From the NCBI RefSeq assembly GCF_020360975.1, contig NW_025408667.1:9486001-9550000 (forward strand): a stretch of DNA of 64,000 bases, written 5' to 3'. Origin of the DNA: Hirsutella rhossiliensis. Taxonomy: Eukaryota > Ascomycota > Sordariomycetes > Hypocreales > Ophiocordycipitaceae. Each line of letters opens with the position of its first letter. Position 1 is the first letter of the stretch. A program made the translations under genes and the position numbers. Shown here in pieces: positions 1-11,078 of this stretch. A model generated the notes under the pieces. The model made no database searches, was not told where the DNA came from, and saw only the letters and a program-made list of their open reading frames with translations.

Positions 1-1
1 T

Positions 2-1219
2 GATCACCATGGCCCGCCGCCCGTCTCCCTGCGCCTCCATCTGCCTCGGGCCGCCCTGAGCAGACGCGCCACCTGTGCCGCCGCCGGCGTCGACCACGTC
101 GAGTACAACACGCCGCTCCACGTCGGCGCCCTCCTCATCATCTGGTTCGTCTCGTCCCTGGGCTGCTGCTTCCCCATCATGGCCGCCAAGTTCCCCGGCC
201 TGCGCATTCCGAGGCGCTTCTTCTTCGCCGTCCGCCACTTCGGCACCGGCGTCCTCATCGCCACCGCCTTCGTCCACCTCCTGCCCACGGCCTTTGTCTC
301 CCTCGGCAACCCCTGCCTCGGCGAGTTCTGGACCAAAAAGTACCAGGCCATGCCGGGCGCCATTGCCCTGGCCGCCATCTTCCTCGTCACCGTCATCGAG
401 ATGGTCCTGCATCCCTCGCGCCACGTCCCCCCGCCGCCTCTCGTCTCGGGCACCGCTGCCAGTGGCCATGCGGCTCCCGACGGCCACGGCCCCGGCCGCC
501 ATCTCTGCTCCGGCACCGCCATGCTCCCCTTTCGCGACATGGGACCCCTGCGCGGCCGGGCCTCGAGCATGGCGCAGGGCCTGTCGCAGCTCAACAACAG
601 CCCTGCCGTCGACGGCAACCAAGACGGGGCTGACGCCGACGCCGACGAGCAGCCCAAGCCCGAGCACGAGCCCGAGCACGACGGGAGCGAGTCCCGCCAG
701 GAGCAGCAGCTGTCGCCCGAGCTCAAGCGCCGCAAGGAGCGCCTGCAGTGCATCCTGCTCGAGATGGGCATCCTCTTCCACAGCGTCTTCATCGGCATGG
801 CCCTCAGCGTCTCCGTCGGCACCGACTTTGTCGTCCTGCTCATCGCCATCGTCTTCCACCAGACCTTTGAGGGGCTGGCCCTGGGCGCCCGCATCGCCGC
901 CATTGAGTGGGAGCACAAGAAGTGGCAGCCGTGGATCATGGCCCTCACCTACGGCTGTACCACGCCCATTGGCCAGGCGCTCGGCCTGGCCACGCACACG
1001 CTCTACAGCCCAGACTCCGAGGTCGGCCTCATCGTCGTTGGCGTCATGAATGCCATCTCGGCCGGCCTGCTGACGTTTGCCTCGCTCGTCGAGCTGCTGT
1101 CCGAGGACTTTCTCAGCGACGAGAGCTGGCGCTTCCTGCGTGGCAAGGCGCGTGTGGGCGCCTGCGTCCTTGTCTTCCTCGGCGCCTTTTTCATGAGCCT
1201 GGTTGGCGCTTGGGCGTAA
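2..1219 (+). CDS. ZIP-family zinc/iron transporter, 5' end cut off
   Basis: Open frame running in from the left edge, 405 residues to the TAA at 1217-1219. It is a ZIP (Zrt/Irt-like) divalent metal permease that would move zinc or iron into the cytosol across the plasma or an organelle membrane. Visible: a first membrane segment after the motif VEYNTPLHVGALLII, a long His/Asp/Glu-rich cytosolic loop between the third and fourth membrane segments (about residues 140-240), then the two signature metal-binding helices HSVFIGMALS and HQTFEGLALG. Further hydrophobic helices follow to the C-terminus (MSLVGAWA). The true start is outside the window, or upstream of a possible acceptor near base 62 (gagcag), so the first ~20 residues are uncertain. 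The next gene is convergent. Confidence 0.9.
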   Translation, partial: DHHGPPPVSLRLHLPRAALSRRATCAAAGVDHVEYNTPLHVGALLIIWFVSSLGCCFPIMAAKFPGLRIPRRFFFAVRHFGTGVLIATAFVHLLPTAFVSLGNPCLGEFWTKKYQAMPGAIALAAIFLVTVIEMVLHPSRHVPPPPLVSGTAASGHAAPDGHGPGRHLCSGTAMLPFRDMGPLRGRASSMAQGLSQLNNSPAVDGNQDGADADADEQPKPEHEPEHDGSESRQEQQLSPELKRRKERLQCILLEMGILFHSVFIGMALSVSVGTDFVVLLIAIVFHQTFEGLALGARIAAIEWEHKKWQPWIMALTYGCTTPIGQALGLATHTLYSPDSEVGLIVVGVMNAISAGLLTFASLVELLSEDFLSDESWRFLRGKARVGACVLVFLGAFFMSLVGAWA

Positions 1220-1884
1220 GCCGGGAAGGGGGTTGAGGCGTCCACGTCCTCTCCCCTATCTAACCCGCGCATTGCATATTGCCGAATGGATCTGGTCACA
1301 AACAGAGCCCGGCAAACAAATCATTGTGGTGGAGCGAGGCCTGTCTTGCATAAAGTTGGCCGCCTTCTAGAGTGCTGGATCTTGAAGGAGCTTCAGCAAG
1401 AGGGTCGGCCAAGGGATGTCACGTATCCCTTGTTTCGACTTCTCTCTGCTTAACCCTGTTTATTTTTCTTTCATGACGCTTTGTGCATTTGACTCTGTTC
1501 ATGGCGCCGCACACTTATTGCACTGTCGCTATCTTTCTCTTCTTGGACACTTGTCAGCTTCGCTGAGCTCAGTCTCAATGTCGAGTATTAAAGCAGAAGC
1601 CTGGCGTGAGCCATATTATTCGTCGCTTGCCGACACATTTCATCATCGTTTAACGCAACCGCTCCAACTGGACCCAGAGGAGTCCGTGTTCTCGTAGCCT
1701 TCGTTGAGTATGCTGTCCAGGCACATATGCCGTTCGCCCGCTGCCAAAAGCCCACAGACAGGTGCTCTGCCGTACGATTGGCACGATGAGGACAAACATC
1801 TAAAGACTACGCGATACATACACAAGGTAGACTTTTGCGTGCCCCTTCCGCCCACGTCCGAGTTTGTTCGCTCAACAATGGCTT
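1220..1884. other. Intergenic region between convergent genes
   Basis: Shared 3' flank of the ZIP transporter and the oxygenase. It is less GC-rich than the coding DNA and has T-rich stretches around 1430-1570. No open frame with recognisable protein character was seen. Confidence 0.5.
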
Positions 1885-3163
1885 TTACGACACCGTGTTC
1901 TGCGCGACGACGACCCTGGCAAACTCGCCAAACGTCAGGTGGCGCTCCCTGTCCACCTCCTCGTCGAGGTTGGGCTGCGTAAAGACGGCGAGGGTGTTGC
2001 GGGCGACGCGGCCGCCGGCACCGGAGCCGCGGCGCACGCCCCTGACAAAGTGCGGGACGGCCTTGAAGCGGCCGGCGGTGATGCGCTCGAGCGCCTCGCC
2101 CGTCTGGAAGGCGATGCAGTCGCGCGGGATCTTGACCTGGACCGTCTCGCCCGCGCGCGACTTGATGTACAGCCCGGCCGAGGGGTCGGGCGAGGACGGC
2201 AGCTCCTCGAGAGGCGACAGGGAGGCGCCGTTGGAGGGGGCGGCGGCGTCGGGCACGACGGGGCTGGCCGTGCTCTCGTCGACGAACATGGCCGAGGTGA
2301 GGCCGGTGAGGCATCCGTGGTCGAGGTGGGTGGCACACCAGTCGTCGTTATCGTCGTTTTCGCCCCCGTCTTGGCCGTTGCCGCCGCTTCCAGCCTCGTG
2401 GGGGAAATAATGCAGCAGCCGGGCCTTTGTGGTGCTCGAGGTGCTGACGACGTGCTCGAGATATCCGCGAGGATACCCCTGGATCTCCTTGTCGGCGAAG
2501 CGGTCGCAGGCGCGGGCCACGAGGACGGCCACGTCAATGATGAGGCGACACAGGCTGGTGAGGGCGGGCCGGAAGCCCGGCAGCACGGCCTCGGGGGGCC
2601 ACAGGTTGGGGGCCAGGTACTCGGGGAAGGAGTCGGGGGAGAAGCCGGGCGTGGGGCGGGCGCACTCGAGGTGCGGGTCGAGGTAGAAGGCGCAGTTTGC
2701 GTAGTAGGAGCCCTTCAAGGTGTCTGCCTGGCCGTTCTTGAGCGTCTCCTTGCCGCGGGACCAGCCCGTCAGGTACTTTGCCTGGCCATTCTCCAGCTTC
2801 TCTGGACACACAAGGTTAGCAGCGTCTTTCTCATTCGCCTCCGGGGAGAAGGGACACGCACCGAGCTCAGCGGCCGGGAGGTTCCCAAGGTAAGAGGCGT
2901 AGGAGAGGGCGAGGCGGCGCAGCTGGGCAAACTCGGGGGCCACGTCCTTGACGACGAGAATGCCGAGCGAGTCGGGCCCAAAGGCTTGCTGGAGGGTGTC
3001 GAAAGAGACGGTGCCTGAAGATGGTTTGAGTCGCTAGTTTTAACTTCCCGCATTCCACGACAAGGTTTAAGTCGCGATGGGTCGTTCGGGGAGACAAGGT
3101 TCTTGTCTTACCGTTTGTGAGGTCCTCGAGGGAGACAGTCACGGCCTGCGCCTGGGCAACCAT
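1885..3163 (-). CDS. 2-oxoglutarate/Fe(II)-dependent oxygenase-like protein (isopenicillin N synthase/clavaminate synthase-like fold)
   Basis: Three exons: 3163-3112, 3014-2862 and 2801-1885, giving 373 residues. The two GT-AG introns (97 and 60 nt) restore one continuous frame. The C-terminal half has the double-stranded beta-helix pattern: an Fe-binding HLD motif in CATHLDHGCLTGL, a second His in KAVPHFVRG about 80-100 residues later, and an Arg shortly after (VARNTLAVF) suited to 2-oxoglutarate binding. The N-terminal FGPDSLGILVVKDV resembles the start of isopenicillin N synthase-type oxygenases. Similar fungal proteins are annotated only as clavaminate synthase-like, and the substrate is unknown. 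The start ATG at 3163 is the only in-frame ATG that splices cleanly into exon 2. A long open frame on the opposite strand is a GC-rich shadow. Confidence 0.85.
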
Positions 3164-3500
3164 GATGGGGAGATGCGACCTAGACGATGACGATGGGAGG
3201 AAAAGAAGGACAGAGAAGGGAAAAGAAGGGATCGAGGCGCGTTAATATATACCTGCCTGGTCTAGATCACCGGCCATTCTTGTTCATTTTCTTCCATGCG
3301 TCTCTCCCGGCTCGAAGCGGGATGCCCCGGCCCATTCCGCGAGCCTCTATGCACGGAGAGCACTGTAATAATGCGGGGGAGGGGCTCGGCTCGGCGCAGA
3401 TTCGTCCCGTGCCTTACGTAACCGCGCCGTGGAGCTCGCCGCCTCCCGACGACAACCTCGCAGCGGCTTGTTTGTTGACCTCAGCAACCCATCCGCCGCC

Positions 3501-4368
3501 ATGGTCAAGCCACTCACCTTCAAGGGCGACAAGAAGCCCAAGAAGCGCAAGCGCGATAAGCAGCCGGGTCCGGATGGCGGCGGCGACGACGACAATGCGC
3601 GCGCCAAGCAGCTGCAAAAGGTCGACGGCGACCCGGACGACGATGCGAACCAAGACGACAGCTGGGTCTCTGCCGAGGCCCCGACGGACGTTGTTGGCCC
3701 CGTCGTCATTGTCCTGCCCACCGATGTGCCCTCTGCCCTTGCCTGCGATGCTGCCGGCGCCGTCTTCTCCATGCCCCTCGAGAACATTGTCGACGAAAAC
3801 CCTGCGAGCGCGGAACCGCACGACGTCCGCCAGGTCTGGGTCGCCAATCGCGTCGCCGGCACCGAGAGCTTCCGCTTCAAGGGCCATCACGGAAAGTGAG
3901 TCAAGCACAGACAGCAAAATACCCTTCCTCACATCTTCTGACCGCTTCTCCAGATTCCTAGCCTGCGACAAGATTGGCCACCTGTCGGCCACGTCCGAGG
4001 CCGTCTCGCCCCTCGAATGCTTCAACGTCATTGCCACGGCCGACACCCCCGGCACATTTCAGCTGCAGACGCTGCGCGAAACGCTGCTCACCGTCAAGCC
4101 GCCCGACGAAGTGCGTGGCGACGCCGACACCATTGCCTTTGGTACCACGCTGCGCATCCGCATGCAGGCGCGCTTCAAGCCCAAGCTGAAGGCCTCCAAG
4201 GAGGAGAAGGCCCTGGCTAAGATTAGCCGCAGCGAGCTCGAGGCGGCGGCGGGCCGGAAACTGACCGAGGACGAGGTCAAGCTGCTCAAGCGCGCCAGGC
4301 GCGAGGGCGACTATCACGAAAAACTGCTCGACATCAAGGTCAAGGGCAAGCACGACAAGTTTGCCTGA
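3501..4368 (+). CDS. FRG1-like protein
   Basis: Two exons, 3501-3895 and 3954-4368 (intron 58 nt, gtgagt...ccag), giving 269 residues. The N-terminus is basic and nuclear-signal-like (KPKKRKRDKQ), followed by an acidic linker. The middle is the FRG1/fascin-like beta-trefoil, with GKFLACDKIGHLSATSEAV spanning the intron and an ESFRFKGHHG strand. The C-terminus is Lys/Glu-rich. FRG1 family members are nucleolar or nuclear proteins linked to RNA processing and actin binding. The ATG at 3501 (cgccATGg context) fits, because upstream in-frame sequence has no family resemblance. It is divergently arranged with the oxygenase, and the starts lie about 340 bp apart. Confidence 0.88.
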
Positions 4369-4604
4369 AACAGCAACGGCGAGCGAGTGGAGCAGGCAAC
4401 CAAGCCGCGAGTGTGTTTTCTTGCGTTTAATACTTCTTTCCGAGGGCATGTACGGTGTCTGGCGTGGGAGGAATGAGGCTCTGCTACGGTAAGACGGCGA
4501 CGCCCACGTGTGTGCATCGGGACTAGATGCGAAATAAACTGCATAGGTTCAGGCACTGGGTATCATTTGACACGCAAAGAAAACAGCAGGCGGCGGCTCA
4601 CGGG

Positions 4605-5875
4605 TCAGCCAGTCGGCCTCCAGGCCTTGACGGCACCGTCCTCGCCCGCCGTCAAGACGAGCTGCTCTTGGTCAAAGAAGCAGAAGGACCGCACAATCTC
4701 GTCCCCGTGAGCCCCCGGAAGTCCCACGCTGTTGCTCTTGTCCAGCACCCACGATTGTCCTGCGGGGTCCTTGGCCAGGAAGACGAGTTCAAAGCTCTGC
4801 CGGCTGCGTGACGGGTCTGCATTAGCGTCGAGCTGAACGCTGCAAAGAGGGTTTGGGAGATCAAACGTACTCGTGCGACCCGGCGCCGATAATGGCGCCG
4901 CTCCCGTCCGTCTTGGGCGTCACGTCGGCCACGTACTGACAGCCGAGGACGGCCCTCAGGTCGCCCGAAGGAAGGTTGGTGGGCGCGGCGTCGTCCCCGT
5001 CGCGGGCGACGTCGTAGATGGCGAAGCGCTCGTCGTGCGAGAGGGCAAAGGCGAGCGAGTCGGAGAGGAAGCCGGCGTGGTGGATGGAGGCGTCGTGATT
5101 GTGCGTCTGCAGCGTCAGCTCGTCCTCGTCGGCGATGCGCGTGTCGTGCAGGCTGACGAGGCCGTCGGTCGAGCCGCTGAGCAGAAGGGCCGGGTCGGAC
5201 GGGTGCCAGGCGAGCGCCGTGACGTCGTCGCTGTGGGCTTGGTCGTAGTGCGCGCGGGCGGTGGGCGCGGCGCGAACGTCCCTGGCGGCCGGTGTTGGTG
5301 ACGATGGAGCGCGGCGGAGGCGGATGGACGAGGGTAGATGGAAGTGGTAGAGAAACTCACCAGAGGAATATAGAGGCCGTGTGGTTCTGCAGCTCGGTCC
5401 CGACGGCAATGGTCGGCGTGCTTGCGCTGCAGGCCATTGACAGGATGGGCGCGTCGCTCGCTGCGCAAGGAATGATGAGTCTCGGTTCCTCTCACTCGCA
5501 GCATCGAGCAAGTGAAACAAAGAGAAGAAAAAGCCCACCTCGAAAGTGCGCAACTCTGGCCGCATCCCCCCTCAGCCTCACATCCCACACGCCCACCGTC
5601 CCATCCTCGCCCGCCGTGCACACCAGCGCGGCCCCCTCGCCGGCGCCAAACGGGCGCAGCGTCGTCGTCGCCCCCCCGTGGTCGGCCCTCCACGCCGCGG
5701 CCGGCGGTCCCTGGCCGAGGCGCGCCGGGTCCAGCAGCGAGAGGCTCCGGTCCGAGGCGAGGGCCGCGACGAGGCCGCCGCCCGTGCGCTGCAGGTCGAG
5801 CACGTAGACGCCTCCTCCCCCCTGCGCCGCCGAGCTGGGCAGCTGGTGGCGGGCGACGTTGCTGAGGCTGTACAT
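4605..5875 (-). CDS. WD40-repeat protein, WDR89-like
   Basis: Four exons: 5875-5539, 5460-5361, 5281-4871 and 4803-4605, giving 348 residues after removal of three introns (78, 79 and 67 nt). WD-type repeats are visible as GTVGVWDVR, a D-V-T-A-L-A-W-H-P blade followed by LLLSGSTDGLVSLHD, and a last blade LVLTAGEDGAVKAWRP immediately before the stop. The order and length match the WDR89 family, predicted single seven-bladed propellers of unknown molecular role. The third donor (gtacgt) and its acceptor were chosen because they keep the HD-RQSFELVFL frame. The exact junction of exon 4 is the least certain part. Confidence 0.85.
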
Positions 5876-6435
5876 TGGCGCTGCGTGTTTCTCTGTCGGG
5901 TTGGCTGGGTCGAGGTGAGTGTGTGGGTGAGTGGGTGAGTGGGTTGGTAGATGGAGGAGTCCACTACGGGGCCCTCTGTTTCTTCTTTTCTATCCGAATG
6001 AGAATCGTTTTTCTCGTCACGACGTTGAGAAAGTCGACTTTGGACAGGTTTCTGAGCAACAGTTGCTATATTCCATATCAAAGGCCGTCTTTTGCCCGGC
6101 GGGTCGTGATGTCGCTGGAAAGTTTGTGACCTCGTTAACTGAATATTCCAAGGTGAATAAGAAGCTACTCCCAACCCTAGTAAACCCATCCACGCCCCAA
6201 TTCGTCTTGCCCCCTTCGACCGCGGCTGTTCGAGGATCAGCGACTCTAGGGACTGTCCAATGGGCTACAACAAGCCGCTGATCGGTCTATAACAAGTTGC
6301 TAGCATGACATGGACGGACGAGTTCACGTCCCCCATCATGTGCAAACTCACGGCCACCCCCAGGTCGTTCAGCTCTGAACCTTCCAAGTCCCGGGCACAC
6401 ATCGTTTTACAGCGCAGTGTCAACGTGGCCAATCC
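5876..6435. other. Intergenic region
   Basis: 5' flank of the WD40 gene and 3' flank of the kinase gene. It holds a short (gtgagtgg)n-like run near 5920-5945 but no protein-like frame. Confidence 0.5.
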
Positions 6436-7980
6436 TTATCTATCCTGCTGCGCTAGCCACGGCGATTCAAGCAGCTTGCTGGCATCGGGGCGGTCCCATG
6501 GATCCGGTCTCACCATTGACCCAATAAAGCTCAAGAACTCCTCCCTTTCTGAGCCCAAAAGGTCGGTATTCTGGCTAAACTGTTCTAGAGTGCACGGCGG
6601 GAAGGTTGAGGGCTTGAGTAGGTGGCCTATATAAGTTAGTAGCCGTCCAGCAAGTGCAGTGTCTATGTTGAGCTGGCCTATGGGAATCGTACCGTCGGCG
6701 TCAAAGTACCGATGTCGATTCTTGGATCTATCCAACAACCGTCTGGGTATACCGCCAAAGACGGCGGTGATTTGAGCCAAGTGAGCCTCGGGCGTGTACA
6801 GGTCGTTCGAGGTCCACGTGCCGTCGAAGAGAAGTCGGCCTTCGGAAAGTTCCCAAATCTGTCGAGGAAACGTCATGATGCCGCACGGCGTTGAAGTACT
6901 GCAGGAAGGGAGCTTACTATTAAGCCCAGATTCCATATATCCACCCTGTAGTCCCAGTCCGCCCCGAGTATCACCTCCGGCGCTCGCAGCATCTGGGGCT
7001 GGATCCACTCTGTCAAGTGCTTGTCGATCCAGCTCGCTTCCGCCAACTCGTTAGATGTTGCGCAGCTTTCTCTGTCCTGAAGGGCTCACCGGTTCCAAAA
7101 TCTGCCAGCCTGACGGAGAGATCAGCTGGGCAAGCTACGTCTTCCTCAGCGGAGGAGACTTGAACGGACTCGGTGTAAAAGTCGTTGGACGGGTCTAGCG
7201 GCGAGTCGCGTGGCTGGAATACCTCAGACGGCGCGTGCTGGAACATTTCGTTGATGGCCGAAGTCTCGATGAGGATGTTTTGCGGTTTGATGTCTGCAAC
7301 TGGTGTCAGAGGCAGGCAGCCAAAGCGAGGCGCGAAGATGACAGATGCGGACTGACGGGAATGGATGACTCGACATGTATCGTGTAGATACGATAGGGCA
7401 AGCAGGAGTTGCTTTGATATGTGTCTCATGAGGCGCAGAGGGACCTTTAGTTTTGGGAATAGACGCCTGTAGCTTGACATATCTGGGCCCATGGCTTTGA
7501 ACACAAGGCAGACATGATGTCCGTTCGGGCCACGGTGCTGGAAGTTGTCGAGCAGACCGAGAACATGGTTCGCGCCGGGGTTGATCGTGTTCCGATCCCT
7601 TATGTGCCTGAGAATATCCAGCTCAAAAGTATTGTTTCCTTGTCCGAAGGAGTCGGCTGTGAGGATTTTGAGCGCAACGTGTTGCTTCGACCTGGGGTTG
7701 GGCTCAGACCATGTCTCTTTGCAGGCGCTTCAAAGACTTACTCGAGGTCGAATGCCAGCCAGACGGTAGAGTAGACGCCGTATCCAAGCTTGCTGACGAT
7801 CTTGTATTGATCGTAACCGAACAGATCTCCGATCCTCACGGCGTGGTAGCCTCCCTTGCAGTACCGAGTGATGCTTTCCTCGGAAATGGCACTCAGTGAA
7901 TGAAGCTGTTGAGATGAGCGGCTGAATAGTGACTTCAGGCGAGCCGCGCCAGGGCCGAGAACGTTTGCCAATGCCATCAT
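6436..7980 (-). CDS. SRPK-type serine/threonine protein kinase (CMGC group)
   Basis: Five exons: 7980-7742, 7691-7357, 7293-7090, 7036-6918 and 6858-6436, giving 439 residues. The opening ITRYCKGGYHAVRIGD is the lead-in typical of fungal SRPK-like kinases. It is followed by the glycine-rich loop LGYGVYSTVWLAFD, the lysine in HVALKIL, the catalytic loop around VIHS...IKPQNIL, DFGT, the APE equivalent (RAPEVILG) and VDIWNLG. SRPKs phosphorylate Arg/Ser-rich splicing proteins, but substrates cannot be inferred here. The best intron choice at the catalytic loop (7356-7294) changes the expected Asp codon to His; using an acceptor 6 nt upstream gives SLAD instead. The ATG at 7980 is the first in frame; a longer reading would need a GTG start. 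Confidence 0.85.
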
Positions 7981-8386
7981 CGATAACGTGGTTGCTGTGA
8001 CGAGGGTGAGGGGCGCAGCTTTTGGATCAAGCCCCTGCAGGGCACCAACCACCCGCTGCTACTTCGCACAGAGCAATAGATCTAGGAAGCTGAGCTTGCT
8101 CCCCTTTGCCGTCTACAAACAACAACTCCACGCCTTCGCATCATTTCCGTCACTTGAACACAGGCTTTCACAAAGAATAAATGGTGCTGAGAAAGCTGCT
8201 CGTGGGAGATATCGTACAAGGTCTTGTTTGTCCACCTCGCGCGTGCCAAACTCCATCGACAGAATGTATCCTCGCAACCGTCCGACAACGAAGCAGCCTC
8301 TTTACTCAACGCCCGCTCCCTGTTCCTCCAAAACGCCGGATCGATGCAGGCCTTTGCCGCCGCCGCCACTGTTGCCAACCACCTCT
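7981..8386. other. Kinase 5' flank / carrier 3' flank
   Basis: About 400 bases between the carrier stop and the kinase ATG. It probably holds the kinase promoter and 5' UTR. Open frames here lack any family resemblance. Confidence 0.5.
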
Positions 8387-9756
8387 CTACACATGTTCGC
8401 CGTGCCTTTTATCCGCACGCTCATTGACGCCTCGAAACACGCGCTTGCCCACCTCGTAACTGCTGATCATGATGGCGCAGGCCGGAGCCACCTTGAGCGT
8501 GCGCGGGATCCAGCCTTTCCATAAGCCCGGGACGCCCTCCGTCTTGAAAATGTGCCACAGCAGCCGTACAATGTTTCGCTCCTCGGGCACATGCGCAGGG
8601 CCTGCGCCGCCGGGCTTTGACTCGCGGGGCGCGTCGCGGTACACCTGCGTCCGAGTCTTGCCCACGTCAAACGGCGTCGTCACAATCGAGGCGAACGCGC
8701 CCGACATGGCACCGGCGGCGAAGCTGTCAACGAATGTCTCGCTGTGATTTTCTCGGCTTGGCAAATCCTGTCGCGTCGGAGAGTTTGACGTGGCCCGCTT
8801 CGACTCGCGAAGGTGCGTGAGTCTCGCTCGGATCGATTCATACCCCCACCAGTATAACCCAGAGAAGGGCACGTCCCGCCAGAGCGTCAGCGTCAACCCT
8901 CTCCACAGCGCCGTATATCCGTGAATCCCGACCATTTCCTTGATCCCCTGGAACGTCTTCATCAAGTGGTTGGTCGTTGACGTGCCCGAGGCGGCTTGCA
9001 TCCGCGTCCGAACGAGCTCGATGGGTCCGACAGCCGTCGCTGCCAGCACGCGCGCAACCGAGCCGCAGGTCAGCGGGGCGTAGTCGGGCGACAGCCTCGA
9101 GAGCGGGCTGTTCGAGTTGTGCCGAAGCCAGTCGTAGCCAGTAAAGTAGATGATGTTTGCAGGGATGGTCATGACAAGCGTGGGAGACAGGCCCCTCCAC
9201 AGCGTCGTGACGCCCTCGTTACGGGCAATCTTGCGCAGGCCATCAAAGGTGGAGCTGTACGTCTTCTTGCGCACTTCCTGGACGGCGCAGTCGCCCGAGG
9301 CCGTCGTGGATGGGTCCGATGCTCCGATCCGGGGAGCGGCAAGACAAAATTCGGCGTTGTTGCCGGCAAAGAAGACTTCGCGGCAGCACGCCGTGACGCC
9401 GAGCTCGGCCGACTTAGCAGACGAAAGGGTGTTTGTGGTGAGAGCGAGCTTGGAGAAGTCGATGCTGGAGATGGGCGCCTTTTGCGACTGTAACCGGACC
9501 CGAACGACGTCGAGAGGAGTGACTGTACAGTGGCGAGTTAGCAATAGACGCAATGAGCAGTGGATGAGGCCGACTCACCCAGCAGCGAGGTCACCAGGCT
9601 TCCCGACATAGCCGAGATCATCTTCTGCATCGCCGTGATGTCGCCCCTGGAACTGCCTGCATCGCCCTTGGCATCGGCCGCCCGAGCCATGGCGAGCTGC
9701 TGTGACTCTAACCTGTCGTGATTCTGGCCGCGAGAGCTGTGAACGACAGAGGCCAT
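8387..9756 (-). CDS. Mitochondrial carrier protein, MTM1/SLC25A39-40-like
   Basis: Two exons, 9756-9579 and 9522-8387 (intron 56 nt), giving 437 residues. Three carrier repeats are visible, each with a P-x-D/E-x-x-K/R-like signature: TPLDVVRVRLQ, GPIELVRTRMQ and TPFDVGKTRTQ. Matching even-helix motifs are LWRGLSPTL, LWRGLTLTLWRDVPFSGLYW and LWKGWIPRTLKVAPA. A long cysteine-containing insert in repeat 1 (about residues 80-130) is typical of the yeast Mtm1/human SLC25A39-40 branch. That branch sits in the inner mitochondrial membrane and is tied to mitochondrial glutathione import, manganese-SOD activation and Fe-S homeostasis. The ATG at 9756 is the first true ATG. Divergent from the RLP24 gene, about 600 bp away. 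Confidence 0.88.
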
Positions 9757-10365
9757 GCTGCGCACGCTGGAAGCATTGCACGGTAGGTGGCGAGCGCGCA
9801 AAGAGTCTACAGCGAGCTCGGGGTGGCCGGAAAGGTCTCCTGCGAATCGAGGAAGACGTTGCTCGGCCAGTTTCTGATGACTTGGACACAGAACCGGCCT
9901 AGGATGGCCGACAGATGGGTATGTATGAGACAGAGTTTCGTGGCAGTAGAGGAGGAAGCATTAGTCACTGTTGGTTGTGATGAGTTAGCTTTGTCATTGA
10001 TAACGCCGAGAAATTTGGGTCGCCGGAGATAATGGACCTTTTTGAGCCAGCCAACATGCGATCTCGCCATCCGCCGATGATGTCAGACTGATCTTTGATT
10101 GGCCCTGCAGATCGAGGGTGGGGCTGCACAGTCAGGCAGTCAGTCACCGATAAGATATTGAACTGCTTTATTATCGATAAGCCGCCGAGTCCCGGCAAGC
10201 GAGAACCCATTGGTTGGCGCAGAAGGATCCTGAGGTGGGGTGACCGCCATGACTAAGCCCAGAAAAAGTTGCCTCGATAAGATTTTTGTCCTGCCGTCAG
10301 CCAGTCCAACATCATCACCAGCTTGCCTCGAGTTATACAGTGGCGCTGCGCCTCGACCGTTCAAG
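9757..10365. other. Divergent promoter region (carrier gene / RLP24)
   Basis: About 600 bases between two divergent start codons, richer in AT than the flanking coding DNA, with several GATA-type motifs (for example cgataagat near 10275 and cgataaga near 10147). No gene seen. Confidence 0.45.
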
Positions 10366-11078
10366 ATGCGGTAGGTCGTCATTGTCTCTGCGACCGTGGA
10401 AGACTGTATGTGCTCACAGCTTGTCCAGGATCGAGTCCTGTTACTTCTGCGGCCGCCCCGCGTATCCCTCCAAGGGCATTACCTTTGTGAGGAATGACGG
10501 TTCGACGACCCCATCCTGCAGAGCACTTCACCATATACTCACCCGCCTGCGCTGCAGCCAAGTCCTTTCGCTTCTGCCGCTCGAAATGCCACCGCAATTT
10601 CAAGATGAAGCGCAACCCGCGCAAGCTCAAGTGGACAAAGGCCTACCGCAAAAACGCCGGCAAGGAGATGACGGTCGACAGCACCCTGCTCTTTGGGGCC
10701 CGCCGCAACGAGCCCGTCCGCTACAACCGCGACCTCGTCCAGAAGACGCTCGCCGCCATGCAGCGCATCAGCGAGATCCGCGGCCGCCGCGAGCGCGTCT
10801 TCTACAAGCGGCGCATGGCCGGCAAGCGCGAGCGCGAGCTGGCCGTGGCCCGCGAGCTCGTCGCCAAGAACGAGCACCTGCTGCCGCGCATGCGGGGTAG
10901 CGAGAAGAAGCGCCTCGAGGAGCTGGCTAAGGAGCAGGGTGTCGACGTGGACGAGCTGGTCGAAGAGCAGATGAATGCGGCGACGACGAAAACCAAGGCG
11001 TTTGGCGGTGAGAAGAAGAGACTACGGGTCCGGATCGACGGCGACGTGGAGGAGGTGGAACAAATGGACATGGACTAG
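10366..11078 (+). CDS. RLP24: Ribosome biogenesis protein RLP24 (L24e-like)
   Basis: Three exons: 10366-10370 (only ATGCG), 10429-10499 and 10558-11078, giving 198 residues. The reading begins [19 protein letters not shown] and continues across intron 2 into [20 protein letters not shown]. This supplies the CxxC...CxxxC zinc-binding set of the L24e fold and the near-invariant [14 protein letters not shown] stretch of Rlp24. A basic coiled-coil C-terminus follows. Rlp24 is a nucleolar/cytoplasmic assembly factor that holds the place of ribosomal protein L24 on pre-60S particles and is released by the AAA ATPase Drg1. The 5-nt first exon is easily missed, but the frame demands it. Introns are 58 nt each. 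Confidence 0.93.

Noticed and set aside
4..948. 314-codon minus-strand open frame
   Set aside because: Antisense of the ZIP transporter, low-complexity Arg/Ser/Ala composition.
1864..3018. 384-codon plus-strand open frame
   Set aside because: Lies exactly opposite the oxygenase gene, is Gly/Ala/Val/Arg-rich and has no domain motifs; a GC-rich antisense shadow.
7981..8052. Longer N-terminus for the kinase starting at 8052
   Set aside because: It would begin with GTG; the first in-frame ATG is at 7980.
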